DNA from: Desulfuromonadales bacterium
Lineage (GTDB): Bacteria > Desulfobacterota > Desulfuromonadia > Desulfuromonadales > UBA2294
Assembly (NCBI GenBank): GCA_014859615.1
Contig: JACUTX010000015.1
Span: forward strand, 1-23,234
Reading direction: 5' to 3'
Length of the DNA: 23,234 nt
The position numbers and the translations under genes were made by a program. Within the stretch, counting starts at the first letter, position 1. The number at the start of each line of letters is the position of its first letter. The notes beneath the pieces are model-generated. The model saw only the letters and a program-made list of their open reading frames with translations. It did not search any database and was not told the DNA's origin. Below, piece after piece: positions 1-5,909 of this stretch.

Positions 1-1
1 G

Positions 2-220
2 GTGGTTGATTGGCTCAATTTTATTCCGGTCGCGATCCTTGCAGCTCTGGTTGCTCCGGGGCTGTTTGCCGAAAGTGGCAGTCGCAACCTGGTCTTGGGC
101 CGGCTGGAATTATGGGTGGCGATACCGACTTTGGTCTTTGCCTTGAAAACCAGGTCACTTGGCGGTACGGTCGTGATCGGAATGTTGCTTTACTGGTTTG
201 GCGGGATGCTGCTTGATTAA
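2..220 (+). CDS. azlD: AzlD-family branched-chain amino acid transport protein, C-terminal fragment
   Basis: This is the carboxy-terminal part of a small integral membrane protein. The reading frame is open to the left edge, so the GTG at the first codon is probably internal and the gene is cut by the window. The 72 visible residues form hydrophobic segments at about 7-22, 35-48 and 53-70. The pattern FIPVAILAALVAP, followed by a basic TRS and a glycine-rich last helix, is typical of AzlD proteins. AzlD pairs with the larger AzlC permease in branched-chain amino acid export, and azlC would be expected just upstream, outside the window. The gene converges on the leftward porin gene with 81 bases between their stops. 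Assignment rests on pattern recognition of a fragment. Confidence 0.7.
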   Translation: MVDWLNFIPVAILAALVAPGLFAESGSRNLVLGRLELWVAIPTLVFALKTRSLGGTVVIGMLLYWFGGMLLD

Positions 221-254
221 AAAAAGTCGCCATCTCCACAAAGACGATGGCGAC
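220..254 (-). terminator. Intrinsic terminator of the glnK-amtB-porin operon
   Basis: Read on the minus strand, a perfect 9-bp stem (GTCGCCATC, 246-254, with GATGGCGAC, 226-234) closes an 11-base loop and is followed directly by a run of seven T. It lies 48 bases past the porin stop. On the plus strand the stem has no T run after it, so it is probably not a good terminator for azlD. A second, weaker hairpin (GATGTCA 257-263 with TGACATC 283-289) precedes it on the minus strand. Confidence 0.85.
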
Positions 255-301
255 CGGATGTCATCAGGAGGAAAAGCCTTTTTGACATCATTCTTCGTAT
301 T

Positions 302-1015
302 TTAAAATGACAATGTTACAGCCGCGCCACCGGTAAATTCTTCGCGGATACCAGCATAGTTTTTGGCATCGTTGCTCAGCGGCGTTGAATAGAGCATTGA
401 GGCACCGACGCTCACCTGCTGTGTGACCGCAAAATCGACAGCGGCTGACAACTCAAGATTGTGAAACCAGGCATCTTCGGTACCGAAGCCGTCTGTATCG
501 TCTATCAGGTAGCTGCCGGTCGCACCGAGACTCAGTCCAAGGGCGTCGGAGAGTTCGATGTCGTGGCTGATGCCGAAGGTCGTGTAAAGGGTGTCGAATT
601 CATCATAATCATAGTAGACGGTCAAGGTCGGACTGAGTAAAAGGTTCAGCCCCAGTCCGAGGTAGAGTTCGTTGGTGTCGTTGAGCCCATCGACATTGTA
701 AAGAATATTGCCGACGCTCAGCGCAAGGCTCTCACCCAGGTCAGTAGAATAGTCGAGGACAACGTCGACTTCGTTGAGTTCACCGCTGTTTTCACTCAAG
801 TTTCCCCACCAGCTGACGGTAAGGCTGCCGAAGCTGACATCGGCTCCACTCTGAACAGCAACCTTGTCGTCCTGACTTAAATCGAAGCCACGCCAGACAT
901 ACTTGCTATAAACTCCGGCGTACAGATCACCCGTAACCTCAACGGCAGCAAATGCCGTACTCGCTGCACCTGAACAAATGATTCCGAAAAGCAGACTCAC
1001 AATTAACTTTTTCAT
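302..1015 (-). CDS. TorF-family putative porin (gcw_chp / TIGR02001-like outer-membrane protein)
   Basis: Predicted outer-membrane beta-barrel protein of 237 residues. The frame extends upstream, but the ATG giving MKKLIVSLLFG has an AGGAG 7-8 bases before it and begins a clear signal peptide ending near AFA (about residue 22), so this start is preferred. The mature protein begins with VTGDLYAGVYSKYVWRG, the typical opening of the gcw_chp family. It then alternates polar and hydrophobic residues with many Asp, Tyr and Ser, as barrel strands do, and ends in a terminal phenylalanine (VTLSF), the usual outer-membrane assembly signal. It is the third gene after glnK and amtB, 79 bases downstream of amtB. 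A role in letting ammonium or small nitrogen compounds cross the outer membrane is inferred from context; the substrate is unknown. Confidence 0.8.
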   Translation of the reverse strand: MKKLIVSLLFGIICSGAASTAFAAVEVTGDLYAGVYSKYVWRGFDLSQDDKVAVQSGADVSFGSLTVSWWGNLSENSGELNEVDVVLDYSTDLGESLALSVGNILYNVDGLNDTNELYLGLGLNLLLSPTLTVYYDYDEFDTLYTTFGISHDIELSDALGLSLGATGSYLIDDTDGFGTEDAWFHNLELSAAVDFAVTQQVSVGASMLYSTPLSNDAKNYAGIREEFTGGAAVTLSF

Positions 1016-1043
1016 TGGTATGACTCCTTGTTGTTTGAATAGA

Positions 1044-1069
1044 GGCCGGGGGACCCGTGCCACCCGGCC
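1044..1069 (-). other. GC-only hairpin between amtB and the porin gene
   Basis: A 7-bp stem made only of G and C (GGCCGGG 1044-1050 with CCCGGCC 1063-1069) around a 12-base loop sits in the 79-base gap between amtB and the porin. No T run follows on either strand, so it does not look like an intrinsic terminator. It may protect the upstream mRNA end, act as a processing site, or partly uncouple porin expression from amtB. Confidence 0.5.
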
Positions 1070-1094
1070 GGTTAAGGCAAAAGCGGTTTGATTA

Positions 1095-2420
1095 TCAGTG
1101 CGCGCTGCTCGCGCCGGAGGAGATCTTCTGGAAATCAGGATAGGCTTCCATGCCGATCTCGGTAACGTCCATACCGCGAAACTCTTCCTCTTCGCCGACG
1201 CGGATGCCGACGGTGAATTTAAGAACCAGCCAGACGATCGAACTGGCAACGATCACAAATGCTCCGGTCGCTGCGACGCCGATCAGCTGGGTGACAAAAC
1301 TCGCTTCGCTGTTCGTGAACGGTACGGCCAAGGTCCCCCAGATACCGCAGACCAGGTGAACAGAGAGAGCACCGACCACATCATCAATCTTGAGTTTATC
1401 GAAGAAGGGGACAGCCAGAACAACCAGCACGCCGCCGACAGCGCCGATGAGAACGGCGGCACCGAGTGAAGGGGTGTCAGGTCCGGCGGTGATCGAGACC
1501 AGGCCTGCCAGCGCGCCGTTTAAAGCCATGGTTACGTCAACTTTTTTGTAAAGAATCTGGACCATGATCATGGCGGCAATCATGCCGCCGCAAGCGGACA
1601 TATTGGTGTTGACGATGACATTCCCCATAGCGATGGCGGAGGCTGCATCGCCGAGCGCGAGAACCGAGCCGCCGTTAAAGCCGTACCATCCCATCCAGAG
1701 GATGAACGTGCCCAGAGTCGCAAGCGGAATATTCGAGCCGGGGATTGGGTTGATCTGCCCTTTTTTGCCATACTTCCCTTTGCGGGCACCGAGGATGATG
1801 GCACCGGTCAAGGCGGCCCAGCCACCGACGGAATGTACGATGGTCGATCCGGCAAAATCGACGAAACCGAGTTCTGAGAGCCATCCTCCCCCCCAACCCC
1901 ATGAACCCTGGACCGGATAGATGATGCCGGTCAGTACGACGCAGAAGGCGAGAAACGGCCAGAGTTTGATCCGCTCGGCGACACAACCGGAGACGACCGA
2001 ACAGGCCGCGCCACAGAAGACCATCTGGAAAAACCAGTCGGAAGCAGCCGAGTAGCCGGCCGAAAAATCACCGGCGGCGGCTGCGGCATCATCTGCGCCC
2101 CAAAGACCGAGGGAGCCGATGTATCCGCCGTCGACACCGTTATACATCAGGTTGTAACCGATCAGATAGAACAGCACGCCAGCTATGCCGAACAAAGCGA
2201 TGTTCTTAAGGCAGATCGTTGCGACGTTCTTGGAGCGGACGAGACCGGATTCGAGCATGCCGAAACCGGCGGCCATCCACATCACCAGAATTCCCATGAC
2301 CAGAAATGAGAATGTGTTCAGTATGTAGCTCATCTCGGATACCGGCGCCTCTTCGGCTATCGCCAGACTCGGCAGGACAACCAGCAGACCCGTAGCCAGC
2401 AGATAAATTAATCTCTTCAT
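1095..2420 (-). CDS. amtB: Ammonium transporter AmtB
   Basis: Inner-membrane ammonium channel of the Amt/Mep/Rh family, 441 residues from the chosen ATG. That start has AAGGAG about 9 bases upstream and opens a cleavable signal peptide (MKRLIYLLATGLL...LAIA), as in many Amt proteins; the longer upstream frame has no such support. Eleven hydrophobic helices follow. The family signature is present (DFAGSTIVHSVGG... ending LGAR, about residues 190-215), with the first pore histidine in TIVHSVGG and the second in VHLVCGIWG. The cytoplasmic tail GMDVTEIGMEAY is the conserved segment that contacts GlnK. The glnK gene lies 46 bases upstream in the same direction, so GlnK presumably gates this channel in response to nitrogen status. 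Confidence 0.97.
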   Translation of the reverse strand: MKRLIYLLATGLLVVLPSLAIAEEAPVSEMSYILNTFSFLVMGILVMWMAAGFGMLESGLVRSKNVATICLKNIALFGIAGVLFYLIGYNLMYNGVDGGYIGSLGLWGADDAAAAAGDFSAGYSAASDWFFQMVFCGAACSVVSGCVAERIKLWPFLAFCVVLTGIIYPVQGSWGWGGGWLSELGFVDFAGSTIVHSVGGWAALTGAIILGARKGKYGKKGQINPIPGSNIPLATLGTFILWMGWYGFNGGSVLALGDAASAIAMGNVIVNTNMSACGGMIAAMIMVQILYKKVDVTMALNGALAGLVSITAGPDTPSLGAAVLIGAVGGVLVVLAVPFFDKLKIDDVVGALSVHLVCGIWGTLAVPFTNSEASFVTQLIGVAATGAFVIVASSIVWLVLKFTVGIRVGEEEEFRGMDVTEIGMEAYPDFQKISSGASSAH

Positions 2421-2466
2421 TGTTTTTCTCTCCTTATCGATGCAGTTATTTGTGGTTGGCGTTTCA

Positions 2467-2805
2467 TTACAGGGAATCGATTCCGGACTCGCCGGTACGG
2501 ATTCGAATGGCCTGCTCCACATCCGTGACAAAAATTTTGCCGTCGCCGATCCGTCCGGTTCGCGCTGCTTCCTGAATCGCGGCAAGTGTCGGTGCGAGTT
2601 GATCGTCGGCAATGACGAGGGTGATCATGATTTTAGGGAGAAACTCAACCTGGTACTCGGCGCCACGGTAGGTTTCGCTCTGCCCTTTTTGTCGACCAAA
2701 TCCACGGACTTCGCAGACAGTCATGCCGACAATACCGAGATCTGTGAGGGCTGATTTGACATCTTCGAGTTTGAACGGCTTGATGATGCATTCGATCTTT
2801 TTCAT
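2467..2805 (-). CDS. glnK: P-II family nitrogen regulatory protein (GlnK/GlnB)
   Basis: Small trimeric signal protein that senses 2-oxoglutarate, ATP/ADP and, through uridylylation, glutamine. The chosen ATG gives exactly 112 residues, the family's standard length. An in-frame ATG two codons earlier sits only about 1-2 bases from the AAGGAG, whereas this one has a 7-base spacing. Tyr51, the uridylylation site, lies in the T-loop YRGAEYQVEFLPK, and the C-terminal signature TGRIGDGKIFVTDVE is intact. Position directly before amtB favours the GlnK type, which blocks AmtB when nitrogen is plentiful; sequence alone does not separate GlnK from GlnB. Control by sigma-54 plus a leader terminator is suggested upstream. 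Confidence 0.95.
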   Translation of the reverse strand: MKKIECIIKPFKLEDVKSALTDLGIVGMTVCEVRGFGRQKGQSETYRGAEYQVEFLPKIMITLVIADDQLAPTLAAIQEAARTGRIGDGKIFVTDVEQAIRIRTGESGIDSL

Positions 2806-2828
2806 GCGCATTCTCCTTTTTGGGCAAT

Positions 2829-2873
2829 AAAAAAAGGCACCGGATCTTCTTGTACGGAAGAGCGGGCGCCTTT
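2829..2873 (-). terminator. Intrinsic terminator inside the glnK leader (possible attenuator)
   Basis: On the minus strand AAAGGC (2868-2873) pairs with GCCTTT (2833-2838). The helix continues inward with a G-U pair, two C-G pairs, a mismatch, a G-C pair, another mismatch and a 5-bp CTC-rich inner stem around a 7-base loop. Seven T follow at once. It lies after the sigma-54 promoter candidate and before the glnK ribosome binding site, so any transcript from that promoter must read through it. No other gene is visible that it could be ending. I looked for tandem ANTAR-type hairpins with hexaloops and did not find a convincing pair. Confidence 0.75.
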
Positions 2874-2971
2874 GCCTTTGATTCATCAGCGTGTGAAAAC
2901 GTCGTTGTCTTCGTCGGCTCTCATGTACTTTGTTCTGGTACTGATTTATTTTGTTAGTTGTTTGTCTATTC

Positions 2972-2988
2972 AGCACAAGCTGTGCCAA
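2972..2988 (-). promoter_or_regulatory. Sigma-54 (-24/-12) promoter for glnK-amtB-porin
   Basis: The minus strand reads TTGGCACAGCTTGTGCT: the GG of the -24 element and the GC of the -12 element are separated by exactly ten bases, and TGGCAC matches the sigma-54 consensus fully. Transcription would begin near 2961, giving a leader of about 155 bases. Nitrogen operons with glnK and amtB are classic sigma-54/NtrC targets. I could not find a clean pair of NtrC sites upstream. Confidence 0.8.
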
Positions 2989-3290
2989 ATGTTTAAATCA
3001 CCATAATATCAGACAGTTATCTCTATATTGATGTGTGGTGTGCAAAAAAAATAATCAGGATAGGGCGGCTGGCGCCTCTTCTTGAGGCATTGACCCCCTT
3101 TGGCGATGCAGTCTGGCGCAGTCAACGTTTTTGCAGCTATGAGAGGAGTGCTGATTGTGAACGGCGATGCGCGTATGCATTCGCCAAACTTTTGATAATT
3201 TTCAAGCAGATTGCATTTCTTTGTATCGGTTAGCCTGATTTTTGTTAGAATACCTCGCATCATTCATTTGGCAGTGGAGGTTATTAAAAT
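2989..3290. other. Divergent intergenic region between the glnK operon and the DRTGG ATPase gene
   Basis: No convincing gene is seen here; the short open frames lack ribosome binding sites and protein character. It holds the possible IHF site, two small hairpins (GCCTC 3074-3078 with GAGGC 3084-3088; GGCGATGC 3163-3170 with GCATTCGCC 3177-3185, one bulge, loop of six) and a weak -10 (TAGAAT, 3246-3251) for the rightward gene, with only a poor -35 (TTGTAT) at 19 bases. Enhancer sites for the sigma-54 promoter would be expected here but are not obvious. Confidence 0.5.
3007..3019 (+). promoter_or_regulatory. Possible IHF binding site upstream of the glnK promoter
   Basis: TATCAGACAGTTA matches the IHF consensus WATCARNNNNTTR at every defined position. 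It lies about 20-30 bases beyond the -24 element, where IHF bends DNA to bring an enhancer-bound activator to sigma-54 polymerase. The consensus is degenerate and the region AT-rich, so chance is possible. Confidence 0.4.
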
Positions 3291-4388
3291 ATGGCGCGCA
3301 AGCTGTTTATTGCCGCAACGGGACAGAATAGCGGTAAGACCACGACCAGTCTCTCTTTGATGTATATGGCTCGCAAGAAATACAAGCGGGTCGGCTTTAT
3401 TAAACCGATCGGGCCGAAGCCATCGGAATATAACGGCATAGAGGCGGATAAGGATGCTATTGTTATGGCCCGGGTTTATGGACTGGAGGCCGATCTGGCA
3501 CTGATGTCCCCTTTTGTCCTCAAACCGGGGGATACCCGGAAATTTTTGGATGGAGAAATTTCCACAGATTTGATTCGGCAGAAGATTCGGCGTGCGATTG
3601 AAATTCTTGAAGAAAAAAATGATTTTCTGATCATTGAGGGGGCCGGACACTCAGGCGTCGGCTCCGTGGTCGGCTTTGGCAATGCACAGATTGCCAAGGA
3701 GTTTGATGCCCCCGTTCTGATGGTCGCCGGTGGTGGTCTGGGTGATGTTGTCGACTCCATGCATCTGAATCTGGCTCTGTTTGAAAAATTTCAGGTTTCG
3801 GTCCGCGCCCTGCTGGCGAACAAGATCATTCCCGAAAAGAGGGATCGAAACCTGCGCTATTTGAACCAGGCGTTTGCTGATCTTTCGATCAAGGTGATCG
3901 GCGGCTTCAACTATCAACCGATCCTGGCGAACCCAACTTTGCGCAGGGTCAGCACTGTTCTCAATGTGCCGCTCTGTTCGGCAACCGATGATGAGGCGCA
4001 GCGGATCGCGCATCATATCCAGATCGGCGCTGCATCGACCCAGCGGGTTACAGAATTGCTCGGGGATTCGTCGCTGGTGGTTGTGAACAGAAGTCGTGAC
4101 GAGCTTTTGGTCACTTTGGCCAATCTTTATCAGATCGCAGAATATAAAGAAAAGATTGCCGGTCTGGTGATTCCGGGTATCGGTGAGGTAAGCCGGATTA
4201 CACAGACCATTCTCGATCGAAGCGGTATCCCTTATATTCGCGTTCACCGCAGCACGTCGGAGGTCTTTGCGACTCTCAATGAGGATGTCTCCAAGATCAC
4301 TGCCGAAGACACACACAAGATCAGCCTGATTCAGGAATTAGCTGATTTCCGTTTCGATTTTGACACCATTGACGGACTGCTCGATTGA
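3291..4388 (+). CDS. P-loop/DRTGG-domain protein resembling the N-terminal half of phosphotransacetylase
   Basis: Cytoplasmic protein of 365 residues. Residues about 4-215 form a dethiobiotin-synthetase/CobQ-like P-loop domain with Walker A GQNSGKTT (about 11-18) and a later IIEGAGH motif. Residues about 220-335 look like a DRTGG domain. Long bacterial Pta enzymes and CobB-like proteins share this pair, but the phosphotransacetylase catalytic domain is missing, so acetyl-phosphate formation is not expected. Related stand-alone proteins are usually annotated as AAA-family or phosphotransacetylase-family proteins, and their function is not established. A GGAGG ten bases before the ATG supports the start. 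It is followed after 50 bases by the Sel1-repeat gene in the same direction. Confidence 0.75.
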   Translation: MARKLFIAATGQNSGKTTTSLSLMYMARKKYKRVGFIKPIGPKPSEYNGIEADKDAIVMARVYGLEADLALMSPFVLKPGDTRKFLDGEISTDLIRQKIRRAIEILEEKNDFLIIEGAGHSGVGSVVGFGNAQIAKEFDAPVLMVAGGGLGDVVDSMHLNLALFEKFQVSVRALLANKIIPEKRDRNLRYLNQAFADLSIKVIGGFNYQPILANPTLRRVSTVLNVPLCSATDDEAQRIAHHIQIGAASTQRVTELLGDSSLVVVNRSRDELLVTLANLYQIAEYKEKIAGLVIPGIGEVSRITQTILDRSGIPYIRVHRSTSEVFATLNEDVSKITAEDTHKISLIQELADFRFDFDTIDGLLD

Positions 4389-4438
4389 TGTCCCGATTGG
4401 GGGCGGCTTCTTCTGAATGATCGCAATGATGAGGTGTT

Positions 4439-5629
4439 ATGAAAAGAATCAAGTTTTTTTTCGTTTGTTTCTGCCTGGTTTTGTCAGTCGTACCGGCCCT
4501 GGCAGTGGATGATATTTACGGTCTGCAGGCAGAGGCGCAGGCCGGAGATGTCAAGGCGCAGTTCAGGCTCGGACGGATTTATGAAACGGGTGAAGAGGGG
4601 TATCAAGATCCGTATGAATCAGCCCGGTGGTATGCGATGGCGGCGGCGCAAGGGTTGCGTGAGGCGCAGCTGAATCTTGGCCGGATGTATGCGCAGGGGC
4701 GCGGCGTCGCACAGGATTATGCAAAAGCCGTGGAACTCTATCTTCTCGCAGCCGAGCAGGAGCAGGCGGAGGCGCAGACAAATCTGGCCATACTTTATCT
4801 TCAGGGGGAAGGGATCGCACAGAGTCTTGCTGATGCCGTGAAGTGGTTTCGGCGCGGAGCTGATAATGGCAATGCTGTGGCGCAGTATAGCCTGGCTCTC
4901 TTGTATCAAAGTGGCGAGGCGATCCCCAAAAATATCCCCCAGGCGCTGAAATATTATGAATTGGCGGCAGCGCAGGGGCACATGTTGGCCCAGGTGGCTG
5001 CCGGTGATCTCCTCTTTTTTGGTGAGGGGGTGCCGAAGGATTTTGTTGCGGCAGCCAAATGGTACAGGCTGGCTGCTGAGCGCGGAGATTCCCGCTCGCA
5101 GCAGCAACTCGGTGATCTGTACTATATCGGTGAAGGTGTTGGTCAGGATTTTGCGGCGGCGGCCAGCTGGTATCGCAAGGCGGCGGAACAGGGAGAGGCT
5201 GGTGCCCAGTATATTCTCGGCGTGCTCTATGCCGAAGGGAAGGGTGTCGTACAGGATGATGCGGTAGCGGTCTACTGGTATCGGAAGGCGGCGGATAAGG
5301 GGGTGGCGGAAGCGCAGGCGAGTCTCGGTTTGATGTACCGTCAGGGGCGCGGTCTGAAACAGAGTGATAAGCAGGCTTTTTTCTGGTTTGAAAAGGCGGG
5401 AAAGCAGGGGGAAACTACGGCCCAATTCAATCTGGCCGATCACTACTATCGGGGCCTCGGGGTGATTCCGGACATGATCAAAAGCTATTCGTGGTTACTG
5501 TTGGCCGCCGAGGGTGGAAATGCTGAAGCGGCTGTGGTTTTACCTAAGGTAAAAGAGACTCTGACAGAGATTGAGGTCTCAATGGCGACTGTTCAGGCGA
5601 AAACATATCGCAAGGCTTACAGCCGCTGA
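4439..5629 (+). CDS. Secreted Sel1-like repeat (SLR) protein
   Basis: Exported helical-repeat scaffold of 396 residues. A signal peptide (MKRIKFFFVCFCLVLS...ALA, about 22 residues) is followed by nine consecutive 36-residue Sel1 repeats and a partial tenth. Each carries the pattern A-x-x-G-x-x-x-A-Q-x-x-L-G-x-x-Y-x-x-G-x-G and a K/Y-W-Y/F-x-x-A end. SLR proteins act by holding partners together, often in the cell envelope; no catalytic motif is present and the partner is unknown. A GAGG lies about 6 bases before the ATG. The gene may share a transcript with the DRTGG protein upstream. It is followed by the tRNA promoter, and no terminator of its own is visible. Confidence 0.9.
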   Translation: MKRIKFFFVCFCLVLSVVPALAVDDIYGLQAEAQAGDVKAQFRLGRIYETGEEGYQDPYESARWYAMAAAQGLREAQLNLGRMYAQGRGVAQDYAKAVELYLLAAEQEQAEAQTNLAILYLQGEGIAQSLADAVKWFRRGADNGNAVAQYSLALLYQSGEAIPKNIPQALKYYELAAAQGHMLAQVAAGDLLFFGEGVPKDFVAAAKWYRLAAERGDSRSQQQLGDLYYIGEGVGQDFAAAASWYRKAAEQGEAGAQYILGVLYAEGKGVVQDDAVAVYWYRKAADKGVAEAQASLGLMYRQGRGLKQSDKQAFFWFEKAGKQGETTAQFNLADHYYRGLGVIPDMIKSYSWLLLAAEGGNAEAAVVLPKVKETLTEIEVSMATVQAKTYRKAYSR

Positions 5630-5645
5630 CACGCGTTATTTCCGC

Positions 5646-5674
5646 TTGACAAGGTGTAACTCATGGTATATAAA
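5646..5674 (+). promoter_or_regulatory. Sigma-70 promoter of the CAU tRNA
   Basis: A perfect -35 TTGACA and a -10 TATAAA are separated by 17 bases. The stretch just after the -10 contains GCGC, the GC-rich discriminator typical of stable-RNA promoters under stringent control. Transcription would start near 5681, about 90 bases before the tRNA, leaving a 5' leader for RNase P to remove. Confidence 0.85.
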
Positions 5675-5770
5675 AAGCGCCTGCTGAATCGGGATTACAG
5701 TGTAAAAGAGTCTGCAAGATATTGTTTTAAAAGGTAAAATATTCAAGATCAGTCAGCTTATTGGTTTTCA

Positions 5771-5847
5771 GGCGGTGTAGCTCAGTTGGTTAGAGCATGC
5801 GGCTCATATCCGCAGTGTCCGGAGTTCGAATCTCTGCACCGCCACCA
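5771..5847 (+). tRNA. tRNA with CAU anticodon (elongator Met, or Ile2 read as AUA)
   Basis: A full cloverleaf is visible: 7-bp acceptor stem GGCGGTG/CACCGCC, D arm GCTC...GAGC, anticodon stem TGCGG/CCGCA with loop CTCATAT, T arm around TTCGAAT, discriminator A and an encoded CCA end. The anticodon is CAT. The first base pair is G-C, so it is not the initiator, which has a mismatch there. Elongator methionine is the default reading, but a CAU anticodon also belongs to tRNA-Ile2, whose C34 becomes lysidine, and the next gene is the lysidine synthetase. I cannot separate the two by eye. Confidence 0.95.
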
Positions 5848-5851
5848 TTTC

Positions 5852-5883
5852 AAGTCCCCTCCGGCACCCGGGGGGGACTTTTT
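5852..5883 (+). terminator. Intrinsic terminator after the CAU tRNA
   Basis: AAGTCCCC (5852-5859) pairs with GGGGACTT (5873-5880), and the helix continues with one T-G and two C-G pairs around a 7-base loop. A run of five T (5879-5883) follows. It begins five bases after the tRNA CCA and ends 26 bases before the tilS ATG. Confidence 0.9.
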
Positions 5884-5909
5884 GGTTGTGTTCTCACATT
5901 GGTGCTGCC

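Noticed and set aside
2806..2960. Tandem ANTAR-target hairpins in the glnK leader
   Set aside because: I looked for two hairpins with six-base loops having A first and G fourth, and found no convincing pair; only the terminator hairpin is clear.
4619..5443. Minus-strand open frame (274 codons) opposite the Sel1-repeat gene
   Set aside because: The repeating 36-codon pattern on the plus strand produces a repeating antisense frame; it is not an independent gene.
5663..5737. A 24-codon open frame beginning at an ATG near the tRNA promoter, with AAGGTG upstream
   Set aside because: Its start and ribosome binding site overlap the -35/-10 of the tRNA promoter, so it would not be on that transcript, and the peptide has no recognisable character.
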